Shown piece by piece: positions 34,309-45,487 of a DNA stretch of 64,000 bases. The stretch spans positions 1 through 64,000 of the forward strand of contig NZ_JAAXCU010000054.1 of the NCBI RefSeq assembly GCF_012911845.1, read 5' to 3'. The notes under the pieces are model-generated. The model ran no database searches and had not been told where the DNA came from. It saw only the letters and a list, made by a program, of their open reading frames with translations. The position numbers and the translations under genes were made by a program. Every line of letters starts with the position of its first letter. The stretch's first letter is position 1. This DNA comes from Bacillus sp. RO2. Lineage in GTDB: Bacteria > Bacillota > Bacilli > Bacillales > Bacillaceae_I.

Positions 34309-35832
34309 CTATTCACCAATCAAGCCTTTCTCTTCCAAAAACTCTTTGGCTACTTCATAAGTCGTTTTTCCTTCTACGGTTACCTGGTAGTTCATGTCAC
34401 GCATTTCGTCATCATTTATTTGGTTTTCCAATTGATTTAGGATGTCTTCTAGTTCTGGATGCTCTTCAAGGGTTTCTTTTCTGAGCAGTGCCGCTCCTTG
34501 GTAAGGAGGGAAAAGATTTTTATCGTCTTCAAGAACTCGCAGATTGAATTGCTTGATTTCTGCATCTGTCGAGTAGGCGTCTACTAAGTTTACATCGCCA
34601 TTTTCCACTGCCTGATAGCGTAGTTTTGCTTGCATGGTGGTCAGGTTAGGGAAGGTGATGCCGTACACTTCTTGAATTCCTCGGTACCCGTCTTCACGGT
34701 CAGAAAATTCTAAAGTAAATCCTGCTTTAATTTCATTTTTGGCACCGTTCAAATCAGATATTGTATTAATGTTATTTTGTTCAGCAAAGTCTTCCGGGAT
34801 AGCTAGCGCATAAGTGTTATTAAAGCCCATTGGTTGGAGATACACAAGCTCATCTTGCTTCAGCAATCCTTTTTTGGCCTGCTCAAACACTTCCTCATCG
34901 TCAATGCTGACAGGTTCCTCTTCCAATAAGGTGACAATGGCTGTACCCGAATACTCAGGGTATATGTCAATGTCCTTATTTTTCAAGGCTCGGTATACAA
35001 AACTTGTGTTTCCAAGAGACGGGCGCAATTCAACACGGAGATCTGTTTCTTCTTCAATCAACAATTTGTACATGTTAATGATGATATCGGGTTCTGCGCC
35101 AATCTTTCCACTGATAACAAGGTCCGCTTCTGTCGCTTTCATGACTGCAAAAGGAGAAAGAAAAAGAAGAACCACAGCAATTCCTATGATGAGTGCTTTT
35201 TTACCAGATCCTTTTCTTGCAGCAGTTTCAATCATACGTAAAATGATATCGAACAATATCGCAAGGAGTGCTGCAGGAATTGCTCCTAGTAAAATTAACG
35301 CATTGTCGTTCCGGTCTATTCCAAGAAGAATGAGACTTCCTAATCCTCCTGCTCCAATTAATGCGACAATGGTCGCAGTACCGATAATCAATACCATCGC
35401 TGTCCGTATACCTGCCATAATAACAGGCAAAGCAAGTGGTAACTCCACTCGAAATAACCTTTTCATAGAAGTCATTCCCATTGCTTTTGCCGCTTCACGC
35501 AAGGAAGAATCTACTTCTTTTATTCCTGTATAGGTATTTCTTAAAATCGGGAGCAATGCATAGAGAAATAATGCGATGACTGCTGGAACAAACCCAATCC
35601 CAACAAGAGGAATTAATAGCCCTAACAAAGCAAGAGAAGGGATAGTCTGCATGACCGCTGTTATACCAATAATAGGCTCTGCAATACGCTCTTTTCTTGT
35701 TAATAACACACCTAGTGGTACAGATATGAACACTGCTATCGCCAGTGCAATGACCGATATTTGAATATGCTCTAATAGCGCAGTCCATAGTTGATCGCCA
35801 CGAGCTGCATATAGTTCTTGAAGGAATGTCAT
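34309..35832 (-). CDS. opuFB: osmolyte ABC transporter, fused permease and substrate-binding protein (OpuF type)
   Basis: Imports compatible solutes such as glycine betaine. Residues 1 to about 205 form the permease with five or so helices and the EAA loop (REAAKAMGMTSMKRLFRVELPLALPVIMAG). One further helix (ALIIGIAVVLLFLSPFAVM) leads to an external OpuAC/ProX-type binding domain (about 235-507, VISGKIGAEPDIIINMYKLLIEEETDL, IYPEYSGTA, LVDAYSTDAEIKQF). Such fusions are described as OpuFB in Bacillus. Its ATG overlaps the opuFA stop (TAATG), so the pair is translationally coupled. Substrate range cannot be read from sequence. Confidence 0.88.
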   Translation of the reverse strand: MTFLQELYAARGDQLWTALLEHIQISVIALAIAVFISVPLGVLLTRKERIAEPIIGITAVMQTIPSLALLGLLIPLVGIGFVPAVIALFLYALLPILRNTYTGIKEVDSSLREAAKAMGMTSMKRLFRVELPLALPVIMAGIRTAMVLIIGTATIVALIGAGGLGSLILLGIDRNDNALILLGAIPAALLAILFDIILRMIETAARKGSGKKALIIGIAVVLLFLSPFAVMKATEADLVISGKIGAEPDIIINMYKLLIEEETDLRVELRPSLGNTSFVYRALKNKDIDIYPEYSGTAIVTLLEEEPVSIDDEEVFEQAKKGLLKQDELVYLQPMGFNNTYALAIPEDFAEQNNINTISDLNGAKNEIKAGFTLEFSDREDGYRGIQEVYGITFPNLTTMQAKLRYQAVENGDVNLVDAYSTDAEIKQFNLRVLEDDKNLFPPYQGAALLRKETLEEHPELEDILNQLENQINDDEMRDMNYQVTVEGKTTYEVAKEFLEEKGLIGE

Positions 35833-36785
35833 TATACAAGCCCCCCTTCTTCGCTGTGCTCATGAAGGAAGCGAAGTACATCTTTCCTAAAAAGGACACC
35901 TAAAGGTTGGTTTGCTCGCATAATGGTAACAGCCTCTTCATCTGCAAAATATGCGAGGAGTTGTCCAAGTGTTAGCTTACTATCTACTTCGCGGAAAGGC
36001 GTTTCTGAAGAGCCTATTATCAAGTCTTCTATTAGTTCCTCGATGGTTTTCTGAAGTACACTGCGTCTATTCCCGATAAAAGATTTCACAAAATCGTTTT
36101 TCGGGTTATTGACGAACTCTTCTGGGGTTCCTACTTGTACTGCCTCTCCATCTTTCATTAGGCAGATCCGGTCGCCAAGTGTTAGAGCTTCGTTCATATC
36201 GTGAGTGACAAACACGATGGTTTTTTGGATTTTCTTTTTCAAGCTAAGAAAATCTTGTTGCAACTGTTCTCTGCTGAGGGGATCAAGCGCACTAAATGGC
36301 TCGTCCATTAAGATGATTGGTGGATTGGCTGCCAATGCTCTAGCCACTCCTACTCGTTGTTGTTGACCTCCTGATAATTCAGATGGCTTTCGTTTTTTAT
36401 AGGTAGACGGCTCCAGTCCTACAAGCTCGAGCAACTCATCCACTCTTTTGGAGATGTCTGCTTTTTTCCAAGATTTAAGCTCTGGCACGATGGATATGTT
36501 CTCCTCGATTGTCATATGTGGAAAAAGCGCAATTTGCTGGAGAACATAGCCAATATTCCAACGAAGTTCGTGGATATTATGTTCTGAAATACTCTTCCCG
36601 TCAATGAGGATATCCCCATTGGTTACATTATGTAATCGATTGATCATTTTCAATGTGGTTGTTTTTCCGCATCCACTCGGTCCTATTAGGACAAAGAATT
36701 CTCCTTCTTTAATTTCTAGATTAAAGGATTGGACAGCGGTTGTCCCATCTTCATATGTTTTTGTTACATCCTGAAAGGTTATCAA
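35832..36785 (-). CDS. opuFA: osmolyte ABC transporter ATP-binding protein (OpuF type)
   Basis: ATPase partner of the fused permease. Walker A is GPSGCGKTTT (near 37), the ABC signature is LSGGQQQRVGVARAL, Walker B is IILMDEPFSALDP, and the switch His is in VFVTHDMNEAL. The C-terminal part (IMRANQPLGVLFRKDVLRFL) is CBS-like, as in OpuCA-type ATPases that sense ionic strength. The start is TTG at 36785 behind GGGGGAG. A sigma-B-like promoter lies about 67 bases upstream. 317 aa. Confidence 0.9.
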   Translation of the reverse strand: MITFQDVTKTYEDGTTAVQSFNLEIKEGEFFVLIGPSGCGKTTTLKMINRLHNVTNGDILIDGKSISEHNIHELRWNIGYVLQQIALFPHMTIEENISIVPELKSWKKADISKRVDELLELVGLEPSTYKKRKPSELSGGQQQRVGVARALAANPPIILMDEPFSALDPLSREQLQQDFLSLKKKIQKTIVFVTHDMNEALTLGDRICLMKDGEAVQVGTPEEFVNNPKNDFVKSFIGNRRSVLQKTIEELIEDLIIGSSETPFREVDSKLTLGQLLAYFADEEAVTIMRANQPLGVLFRKDVLRFLHEHSEEGGLV

Positions 36786-36851
36786 AACCTTCTCACTCCC
36801 CCATACAAGTATTTATTTCTCTACAGTATTTCCTAAAAGCACAAACAATAA

Positions 36852-36877
36852 ATACCCTACTTTTTAGAGTGTCAAAC
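36852..36877 (-). promoter_or_regulatory. candidate sigma-B promoter of opuFAB
   Basis: GTTTGA (36877-36872), a 14-base spacer, and GGGTAT (36857-36852) match the general-stress consensus GTTTAA-N14-GGGTAT except at one base. An overlapping TTGACA could also serve sigma-A, but no good -10 follows it at the right distance. Confidence 0.62.
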
Positions 36878-36914
36878 TTTGTTTTAAAAATCGCGCAGTA
36901 CAAGACTTGATGCA

Positions 36915-36923
36915 TGATATAAT
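36915..36923 (+). promoter_or_regulatory. extended -10 promoter of the nuclease gene
   Basis: TGATATAAT: a perfect TATAAT (36918-36923) with an upstream TG. The -35 region is poor. The start would fall about 28 bases before the ATG. Confidence 0.6.
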
Positions 36924-36957
36924 GAGGAATACTTTTTTGCACCGAAAGGAGACACCT

Positions 36958-37794
36958 ATGAGAATAAAATTATATACATGGTGTTTTGTTCTTGTTCTTG
37001 TATTGGCAGGCTGCTCTTTGGATGAGAGTTCCTCCACTGTGACAGAGAACAATTCACCTGAATCAGTTCAGGAGCTAGTTGATCCACGTGATGAGAGTTC
37101 AGCCGAAACAGAAACAGAGATAGAGAATCTTGAAGATACCGAACACGAATATAAAAGAACAGAGGTCCCTCTCGTTCGTGTCATAGATGGAGACACAATA
37201 AAGGTGAAAATAAATAATAAAGAAGAGAATATCCGTTTCTTGCTTATAGATACTCCAGAAACGAATCACCCTAAAATGGACGGTCCCCAGCCGTTTGGTC
37301 CAGAAGCGAAAAAGTTCTTGGAAGAGTTCATGGAAGGCGGAAAAGTGGAAATAGAGCTCGATGTAAGCGAACGGGACCACTATGGACGAATTTTAGCACA
37401 CGTATATGTGAATGGTCTGTCAGCACAGGAAGAGCTTCTCGAGCGTGGGTTGGCACGAGTAGCATATATTTTCCCACCTAACACGAGATATGTAGATAGC
37501 TATCAAGTTATTCAAAAGAAAGCTCAAGCGCAAGGGATAGGCATTTGGAGTGTGGAGAACTATGCACAGGAAGATGGTTTTTTTCCTGAATACGTTGAAG
37601 ACCCTGAAATTAAAGCTCCAGCCGAGGAAAAACCCGTGTCGGACAGCTGTACAATAAAAGGTAATATCAGCTCAAGCGGAGAAAAAATCTATCACGTGGA
37701 AACAGGAGCCTACTATGACCGGACCATTCCTGAAGCATGCTTTAACACCGAAGAAGAAGCAAAAAAGGCTGGATATCGGAAGTCGATGAGATAA
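36958..37794 (+). CDS. thermonuclease-family lipoprotein
   Basis: Membrane-anchored staphylococcal-nuclease-like enzyme, probably acting on DNA outside the membrane. Lipoprotein signal MRIKLYTWCFVLVLVLAGCS (lipobox LAGC), an acidic linker, then the SNase domain (about 62-200). Catalytic features are VIDGDTIKV, RFLLIDTPETNHP (Arg-Asp pair) and ERDHYGRILAHVY (Arg). The C-terminal part (SCTIKGNISSSGEKIYHVETGAYYDRT) resembles a small add-on domain found in related nucleases. The frame opens at 36907, but AAAGGAG fits the ATG at 36958 (278 aa). Related to B. subtilis YncB. Confidence 0.88.
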   Translation: MRIKLYTWCFVLVLVLAGCSLDESSSTVTENNSPESVQELVDPRDESSAETETEIENLEDTEHEYKRTEVPLVRVIDGDTIKVKINNKEENIRFLLIDTPETNHPKMDGPQPFGPEAKKFLEEFMEGGKVEIELDVSERDHYGRILAHVYVNGLSAQEELLERGLARVAYIFPPNTRYVDSYQVIQKKAQAQGIGIWSVENYAQEDGFFPEYVEDPEIKAPAEEKPVSDSCTIKGNISSSGEKIYHVETGAYYDRTIPEACFNTEEEAKKAGYRKSMR

Positions 37795-37817
37795 GGTATC
37801 AAGGTGATAGTAGTCCC

Positions 37818-37945
37818 TTGTTGATTGGAGTGGAAGGCGCGCAGACGCCCGCGGGAGAAAGGGACAGGTGAGACCTCTGAAGCGTTGTGAGGAGGCTCAC
37901 GGACCGCCCGCAGGCAAGCGAAGCACCTGGAACGGAAATCAACAA
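37818..37945. repeat. palindromic intergenic repeat, copy 4 (nuclease-yrhC), inverted
   Basis: Terminal inverted repeats TTGTTGATT (37818-37826) and AATCAACAA (37937-37945). The internal blocks are in the same orientation as copy 3. The sequence between two convergent genes has tolerated it. Confidence 0.88.
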
Positions 37946-37948
37946 ATT

Positions 37949-37989
37949 AATAAGAAGAGGAACCTTCAATAAGGGCTCCTCTTCTTATT
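37949..37989. terminator. bidirectional terminator between the nuclease gene and yrhC
   Basis: AATAAGAAGAGGA pairs with TCCTCTTCTTATT (13 bp). It overlaps the yrhC stop. Confidence 0.82.
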
Positions 37990-38218
37990 GTTCATCCTGT
38001 TCTTGTAAAATCTTTTTCAACTTTCTCGCTCTCCATACAAAAAACACTGCCCCACCAAGTAAAACAACTGTGGCACCCATCATCGTATAGATCTGTAAAG
38101 CTTCTTTCCCTGCATGCTGAAAAGCAACTCCAATATATAAAAACACACTGACGGTCGTTAAAATAATGGCATATCTAGTATAATCTTGAATCTTTGCGTG
38201 TAACACCTTCGTATTCAT
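37985..38218 (-). CDS. yrhC: YrhC family membrane protein
   Basis: 77 residues with two membrane helices (YAIILTTVSVFLYIGVAF, about 16-33, and IYTMMGATVVLLGGAVFFVW, about 43-62) and a basic C-terminal tail. YrhC lies next to the mccB gene in B. subtilis. Here the M32 carboxypeptidase gene lies between them. Function unknown. The gene is preceded by a terminator, so it may be transcribed apart from the cysteine genes. Confidence 0.82.
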   Translation of the reverse strand: MNTKVLHAKIQDYTRYAIILTTVSVFLYIGVAFQHAGKEALQIYTMMGATVVLLGGAVFFVWRARKLKKILQEQDEQ

Positions 38219-38296
38219 CTAGATTCCCCCCATCTACTATTCACTCTAACATAGTTTGCTAGGTTTTCCGGCATGTAATTTCTTCCGGAAAACGTC

Positions 38297-38330
38297 AAAA
38301 GCCTTCTGCAGCTAAACAGAAGGCTTTTTT
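38297..38330 (-). terminator. terminator after the M32 carboxypeptidase gene
   Basis: AAAAGCCTTCTG pairs with CAGAAGGCTTTT (12 bp) with T on both sides. Confidence 0.82.
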
Positions 38331-38347
38331 CCTATTAGTTAATAATA

Positions 38348-39883
38348 TTAAAATTGATAGATAGCAGAATACTTCTCTTCTAAGTATCTTACCAAATATT
38401 TTGCATCCAGTTCTTCTCCCGTCACTTTCACAATCAATTCGTTTGGAGAATAAAGTTTTCCATATTGATGGATATTCTCTCTTAACCACCCGCTGATTGC
38501 CATGAAGTCTCCCTGTTCAATCTTGTCATAGAAATCTGGCATTTCCTTGATAAACGTATAGAGAATTTGCGCTGCATAAAGATTACCTAGTGAATAAGAA
38601 GGGAAATATCCGAATCCGCCAAAGGACCAGTGTACATCCTGAAGGACACCAAGTGTGTCTGTTGGTGGCGTAATCCCTAAATATTCTTCCATCTTTTCAT
38701 TCCATACTTTTGGCAGATCTTTCACTTCATATTCCCCGGCAAATAAACCTTTTTCAATTTCATAGCGTATCATGATATGAAGATTATATGTCAGCTCATC
38801 TGCTTCCACACGAATGAAAGACGGATCCACCCTGTTTGTGGCAGCATAGAAATCATCCAATGAGACATTTTGCAGTTGCTCCGGAAAATGCTCTTGTAAA
38901 TCTTTATAAAAACAAGTCCAAAATTCCTTACTGCGTCCAACCATATTTTCTAAGAAGCGAGATTGCGACTCGTGAATACCAAAGGATGTCCCTCGTCGAA
39001 TCACTCTTCCTTCATAGGCAGGATTAACTCCTTGTTCATACATTCCGTGTCCAGCCTCATGGATGGTGCCAAAAATAGCGGAACGAACATTATCTTTCAA
39101 GTAGCGCGTAGTGATTCGAACATCTCCAGTATTGACAGAAGAAGCAAACGGATGCACCGTTTCGTCCAAGCGACCGCCTTCCATATCGAACCCGATTAGA
39201 GGCAAAATATATTGATTAAATTTCTTCTGAGCTTCTATATCATACTCCTGTGCGAAAATATCTTCTCGCGGTTGGGATGGTGAAGCTTTGATTTTATTTA
39301 ATATCTCTACACTTTTTTCACGAAGCTCTTTAAACAATGGATCAAGCTTCTCAACAGTCAATCCCGGCTCAAACTCATTTAGCATCGCATTGTATGGATG
39401 CCCTTCATAGCCATAATATTCGCCAAACTTTTTCTTGAATGCCAGTACTTTTTCAAGAACAGGTGCGTAAGAGGCGAAGTCATTCTTATCGCGCGCTTCT
39501 TCCCATGCCTCATTCGCATCATTAACAAGAATCACATATTCTTGATATTCATCTGCAGGGATTTTTATCGATTTATCATAATTATTTTTCCTCTCGCCTA
39601 CACATGCCTTTGTCGCTTCATCCAATTGCTCCCAAACTTTTTCTTCTGTTAAGTATGTAAGCAACTTTCCCATTTCTTCTGAGATAGATAGTTTGAAAGC
39701 TTCAGTTGATAATGTTCCTCTTGCTTTTCCAAACAAGGAACGGCCTTTTTTAGGTGCTTTTGTTTTAGAATCCCAGCTAAGGAGCCCCAACACATCATTA
39801 TAATGGCAAAGCTTCTCATCAAGCTTGTTGAATGCATCCACTTTTTCTTGAACGTTCTTTTCTAATACAGGTACTGTAGACAT
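38348..39883 (-). CDS. M32 family metallocarboxypeptidase
   Basis: Cytoplasmic zinc carboxypeptidase of the thermostable carboxypeptidase 1 family. The HEXXH motif is HEAGH at about 274-278 (GTIHEAGHGMYEQG), with the third ligand Glu in GIHESQSRFLENM. DPSFIRVEADELTYNLHIMIRYE is another family signature. 511 aa is the usual length. AGGAGG is 6 bases before the ATG. It sits between mccB and yrhC, which are neighbours in B. subtilis. It has terminators on both sides and so is likely monocistronic. Confidence 0.93.
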   Translation of the reverse strand: MSTVPVLEKNVQEKVDAFNKLDEKLCHYNDVLGLLSWDSKTKAPKKGRSLFGKARGTLSTEAFKLSISEEMGKLLTYLTEEKVWEQLDEATKACVGERKNNYDKSIKIPADEYQEYVILVNDANEAWEEARDKNDFASYAPVLEKVLAFKKKFGEYYGYEGHPYNAMLNEFEPGLTVEKLDPLFKELREKSVEILNKIKASPSQPREDIFAQEYDIEAQKKFNQYILPLIGFDMEGGRLDETVHPFASSVNTGDVRITTRYLKDNVRSAIFGTIHEAGHGMYEQGVNPAYEGRVIRRGTSFGIHESQSRFLENMVGRSKEFWTCFYKDLQEHFPEQLQNVSLDDFYAATNRVDPSFIRVEADELTYNLHIMIRYEIEKGLFAGEYEVKDLPKVWNEKMEEYLGITPPTDTLGVLQDVHWSFGGFGYFPSYSLGNLYAAQILYTFIKEMPDFYDKIEQGDFMAISGWLRENIHQYGKLYSPNELIVKVTGEELDAKYLVRYLEEKYSAIYQF

Positions 39884-39971
39884 GATAATCCTCCTAGTGT
39901 AAATAGTATGAAAATTATGTATTATTTTTATATTATATCAGATTTTTACTAGAACGCTAATCAACAGACAC

Positions 39972-40006
39972 AAAAAAAGCCCTATAAGAGCTATACTCTC
40001 ATAGGA
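39972..40006 (-). terminator. terminator of the yrrT-mtnN-mccAB operon
   Basis: On the minus strand CCTAT-GAGAG, a TATAG loop and CTCTT-ATAGG are followed by GC and seven T. Confidence 0.85.
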
Positions 40007-40019
40007 CCTTACATCACTT

Positions 40020-42084
<2,065 letters not shown>

Positions 42085-42114
42085 TTATCCCCCCGCAGAC
42101 ATTACTTCCGTGTG

Positions 42115-42816
42115 TTAAGCGTTTTTCAGCTCACTCAGCATATTTTCAATTAACATGGAAGAATGCAATGCTGCTTTACTTAGGAATTGATCGAAACTGA
42201 TATTGGATTCCTTTCCAGCGATGTCAGACAGTGCACGGATTACCACAAACGGTACTTCAAACGCATGACAAACTTGCGCAATTGCCGCCGCTTCCATTTC
42301 CGCAGCTTGCAGCTCAGGCATCTTTTCCCGAACCGCTTCCACACGTACCGGATCATTCATAAAGGAATCTCCTGTTGCAATCAGTCCTTCCACAACCTGC
42401 ATGCCACTTACATTCTCAGCAGCTTTTTTTGCTAAAGCCATAAGCTTTGCATCTGCTTCAAATGCTGCCGGCAAGCCCGGAACTTGTCCGTATTCGTATC
42501 CAAAAGCCGTCACATCCACATCATGATGACGAACTTCCGTCGAAATAACAACATCTCCAACATTTAATGCTGGCGAGAACCCACCGGCAGATCCTGTATT
42601 AATAACTACTTCAGGCTTGAAACGTTCTAATAGTAAAGACGTACTAAGCGCCGCATTTACTTTCCCAATTCCTGATTTTGAAAGAACAACATCCACGCCA
42701 TTCAATGTTCCTGTATAATATTCACAACCTGCAACAGTTGTTGTTTCCATACCTTCAATCTTTTCACGCATGATGGTTACTTCTTCTTCCATTGCTCCGA
42801 TAATTGCTACTTTCAT
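42115..42816 (-). CDS. mtnN: 5'-methylthioadenosine/S-adenosylhomocysteine nucleosidase
   Basis: Removes adenine from S-adenosylhomocysteine and methylthioadenosine, feeding S-ribosylhomocysteine to homocysteine formation. IGAMEEEV opens the protein, [12 protein letters not shown] forms the ribose site, and the catalytic Asp is in [12 protein letters not shown]. The Met-Glu pair in [12 protein letters not shown] contacts ribose. 233 aa, fully typical. It is between yrrT and mccA. luxS, the next enzyme, is not in the window. Confidence 0.96.
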   Translation of the reverse strand: MKVAIIGAMEEEVTIMREKIEGMETTTVAGCEYYTGTLNGVDVVLSKSGIGKVNAALSTSLLLERFKPEVVINTGSAGGFSPALNVGDVVISTEVRHHDVDVTAFGYEYGQVPGLPAAFEADAKLMALAKKAAENVSGMQVVEGLIATGDSFMNDPVRVEAVREKMPELQAAEMEAAAIAQVCHAFEVPFVVIRALSDIAGKESNISFDQFLSKAALHSSMLIENMLSELKNA

Positions 42817-42894
42817 TATAAAATCCCTCTTTTCTTAATATGAGCGGCAGGAACATCCACCTCTTTAGAAAAGAGAACATGTAATGCCCACCTG

Positions 42895-43536
42895 CTATTG
42901 TTTCGTCGCTTCCATTACCCAGACAAAATGATTAAATCGCTGGTACTCCACTTCAAATCCATGCTTTTCAAAAATAGCTGTCAGGACATCCAGTGTTGTA
43001 TAGTATTCAGTCTTTAAATCATTAGCCAGATTTAAAAACGTATGCTTTTCTGCCTGTTCAATTGTCGCAATGTACGCCTCTTTATTTTCAAAGACCGTAT
43101 CAGCAAATACTATTTTACCACCTTTATCAAGTAACTTTCCATAGTGCGCCACCGCTTCTTCCTTTTCTGCATCTGTTAGATGGTGAAACGCATACGTGCT
43201 GACAATGGATTTAATTGGTTCAGGTGGTATCGGAAAGCTCAGGAAGTCACCATCCTCAAGGCTAACCGTCTTCGGAAGCTTTTCGACAGCTTTTTCGCGC
43301 ATCGTTTTGGAAGGCTCGATAGCAAAAACTTCATGGCCTTTTTTCAGCAACTGTGCTGTGAGGTTCCCGGTACCTACACCAAATTCTACGACAGGACTTA
43401 ATGCCTTAGAGGCCACATCCTTCAAGATATCATCATACCCACGGAAAACCTCTGCATATTCTTGATCCTTCCCACTTACTGTCGCATCATAATAATTTGC
43501 CCAATCGTTAAACAGTTCGACGAATTCACGTCCCAT
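42895..43536 (-). CDS. yrrT: class I SAM-dependent methyltransferase YrrT
   Basis: Putative methyltransferase heading the methionine-to-cysteine operon; substrate unknown. SAM motif VVEFGVGTGNLTAQLL lies near 44-59, and VFAIEPSKTMREKA and the D/G-rich EDGDFLSFP follow. 213 aa. The operon is CymR-repressed in B. subtilis. Upstream at 43563-43576 lies the near-palindrome TATAATTCCTATAA, which might be a regulator site, though I could not match it to a consensus. Confidence 0.92.
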   Translation of the reverse strand: MGREFVELFNDWANYYDATVSGKDQEYAEVFRGYDDILKDVASKALSPVVEFGVGTGNLTAQLLKKGHEVFAIEPSKTMREKAVEKLPKTVSLEDGDFLSFPIPPEPIKSIVSTYAFHHLTDAEKEEAVAHYGKLLDKGGKIVFADTVFENKEAYIATIEQAEKHTFLNLANDLKTEYYTTLDVLTAIFEKHGFEVEYQRFNHFVWVMEATKQ

Positions 43537-43746
43537 AGATGATCACTCCAAGAATAATTTATATAATTCCTATAAGCATAGTATGTTTTAAAAAAATAAC
43601 TGTTCTCAATCTAACACATGTTTCTATTTTCTTCAATGAAAATGTTTGGTAGGATATACTTAGATAGTTGGTAGGAGTAGGGTTAGAGCAATTTCAAAAG
43701 GGCTACAAAACTACATGGTATAAACCCGATGAAAGGACTTGGAATT

Positions 43747-43956
43747 ATGAACTTTGAATTTAGTTTGTTGGAAGATAAAGTGGAATTCTTTGAAGCGCTT
43801 GATTTAAAGACGTTAGAGAAAAAGATAAATGAGCAAATCGACCATAATCGCGCCATTATGCTTGGTGTTCACTCCGTTTCTCATCAGATGCATGTGGATG
43901 AGGAAGGCAGACGCTTTTATAGCGCAGTCGTGCATTTTAGGTTGAAGGGGAAATAA
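43747..43956 (+). CDS. yrzA: YrzA family protein (DUF2536)
   Basis: 69-aa small protein of unknown function. It starts MNFEFSLLEDKVEFFEALDL and is mostly helical in the first half, ending with HQMHVDEEGRRFYSAVVHFRLKGK. The in-frame ATG at 43729 is ignored, because AAAGGA fits the ATG at 43747 better and homologues start there. Divergent from yrrT, the conserved place in Bacillus. Confidence 0.85.
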   Translation: MNFEFSLLEDKVEFFEALDLKTLEKKINEQIDHNRAIMLGVHSVSHQMHVDEEGRRFYSAVVHFRLKGK

Positions 43957-44021
43957 TCTCTGATATGTGTAACTATATGGAAGAACAGTTCGTCTAGTAA
44001 GTTGAGAAGGAGGCGGACTGA

Positions 44022-44507
44022 ATGCGTGTATTAATCTCTATGTTGGGATTTGTAATTATTTTGTTGGTGACCGGATGCTCCGGGATGTCAGGGGAGGTTG
44101 ATACGGAACGGATAACACCCCCTGAAGCTGTTGTAATAATTGATGGAGATACATATGAAACGGTCCGAGGGAGCTTCTGTTGGAACAACAAACGTCAAGG
44201 AGTGTGTGAAGATTACTCCGGCTCTGTTGGCCTTTTGGCAGATAAAGAACCAATAATAGTAGCTCCAGGTGAGGAAATAACAATTGATATACCAGATGGA
44301 CCGGAGCCTAGTGAATATTCGGTGGATTTTTCGTTGACTGATCAATATGAGAACATTGTTGTCTTAGCAGTTGAGAACAAATTTAGTGCACCAACGGAAG
44401 AGGGGCTCTATTACTTCTCCTACTTTGCAAGGTGGAAAAATAAAGCATATGACGGAGATGCCTACTACGCATTTCTGATTGAAGTGGACGAAAGCGCTCG
44501 GGAGTGA
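44022..44507 (+). CDS. hypothetical lipoprotein
   Basis: 161 aa. A lipoprotein signal MRVLISMLGFVIILLVTGCS with lipobox VTGC places it on the outer face of the membrane. The mature part has two Cys in GSFCWNNKRQGVCEDYSG that may form a disulfide, and beta-rich sequence (YYFSYFARWKNKAYDGDAYYAFLIEV) at the end. No catalytic motif is seen. The family is not recognised beyond resemblance to small Bacillus lipoproteins with an FCW motif. AGAAGGAGG precedes the ATG. Confidence 0.8.
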   Translation: MRVLISMLGFVIILLVTGCSGMSGEVDTERITPPEAVVIIDGDTYETVRGSFCWNNKRQGVCEDYSGSVGLLADKEPIIVAPGEEITIDIPDGPEPSEYSVDFSLTDQYENIVVLAVENKFSAPTEEGLYYFSYFARWKNKAYDGDAYYAFLIEVDESARE

Positions 44508-44516
44508 GCGTTTTTT
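44494..44516 (+). terminator. terminator of the lipoprotein gene
   Basis: CGCTC and GAGCG with a 6-nt loop and six T. It overlaps the stop codon. Confidence 0.72.
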
Positions 44517-44527
44517 GTATTATTTCT

Positions 44528-45487
44528 CTACAGGAAATATCTTCTACCTTTATAGTCCCCTTCGAATCTAAGGTTTAATGAGGATAAGTATTTGGAAGTA
44601 GCTGTTGGAGAAGGCAATTGAAGAAACCACCGTATTTCTTTATTTGTGACTATATCCCCTATTAACAATTTATGATCTGAAAGTGCTTCTAGGTGTGAGA
44701 CTTTAGAACAATCTCCACATTTTAAGCAATGCCATGTTGATCTCTTTTTTTGCATTGGGACACATGTACAAGAATTACAGATTACCCCAAGTATTAGTTC
44801 ATGGGGTTCAATATTATAATAGGCAAGAAGATTAAACTTATCAGGAGTATGCTTTTTTATCATCAGTTTTGAAAGTTTTACTAGATCTTTCTTACTTAGG
44901 TGTTCGTGCCTATGATTACTGTTAATCTCTTGTATTCTGTTTGGAAGGTTCGTATGAAAAGTAACATTTTTTAGAATAGAGGATGTGGTCTTGATAAGAG
45001 TGGCATTAGTATGAGTTAAAGCGATGAGACTTGCGATTGGTAACGGAGGGAAATTGTGTTTCTCTAGCCAAAGTCTAAGCTGAAGCCTTTGACGTGCCGT
45101 TTGAGAAATTGGATCGCTTAATTTTTCTATGCCTCCATTGTCAGGTAAGTGTCTTATTAGTTGATTTGCCTGCTGGTCAAACTCTAAAACTCCATTTATA
45201 TACTTTGAATCAACTATAATGCAGTGTGTCTGCGAGAGAAGAAATGTGTCCATTTGAAAGAATCTACCTTTTGGATCTTCAAGCCTGAGACTGTTTACTA
45301 TTAGGTATTTGTCATCAGGGAGATAGGTTAAAAAGTAATCCATTGCCTCTTCCCCTTTATGGCCGTAGAATAATCTACCATGTTCTTTTTCCATTAGTGA
45401 GTATTTAGGATGATTTTTTGGGACTCTTCGCATTGCCGCTTCATGAGTTAGAAGTCTATGCGACTTTTCCCTTTGCTTTTTGATCAT
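44528..45487 (-). CDS. NERD domain-containing protein with C-terminal Cys cluster
   Basis: 319 aa. The NERD (nuclease-related) domain covers about 38-150: HKGEEAMDYFLTYLPDDKYLIVNSL, FQMDTFLLSQTHCIIVDSKYINGVLEFD (with D-x-D-like and E/D-x-K features of the PD-(D/E)XK fold). The C-terminal region contains a Cys cluster (CNSCTCVPMQ and WHCLKCGDC, about 235-258), a likely zinc ribbon. AT-rich and not in the conserved Bacillus order at this position, so accessory. DNA or RNA processing is plausible but unproven. Confidence 0.78.
   Translation of the reverse strand: MIKKQREKSHRLLTHEAAMRRVPKNHPKYSLMEKEHGRLFYGHKGEEAMDYFLTYLPDDKYLIVNSLRLEDPKGRFFQMDTFLLSQTHCIIVDSKYINGVLEFDQQANQLIRHLPDNGGIEKLSDPISQTARQRLQLRLWLEKHNFPPLPIASLIALTHTNATLIKTTSSILKNVTFHTNLPNRIQEINSNHRHEHLSKKDLVKLSKLMIKKHTPDKFNLLAYYNIEPHELILGVICNSCTCVPMQKKRSTWHCLKCGDCSKVSHLEALSDHKLLIGDIVTNKEIRWFLQLPSPTATSKYLSSLNLRFEGDYKGRRYFL

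Noticed and set aside
43537-43600. CymR operator upstream of yrrT
   Set aside because: An AT-rich near-palindrome exists, but I could not match it to a firm consensus from sequence alone.
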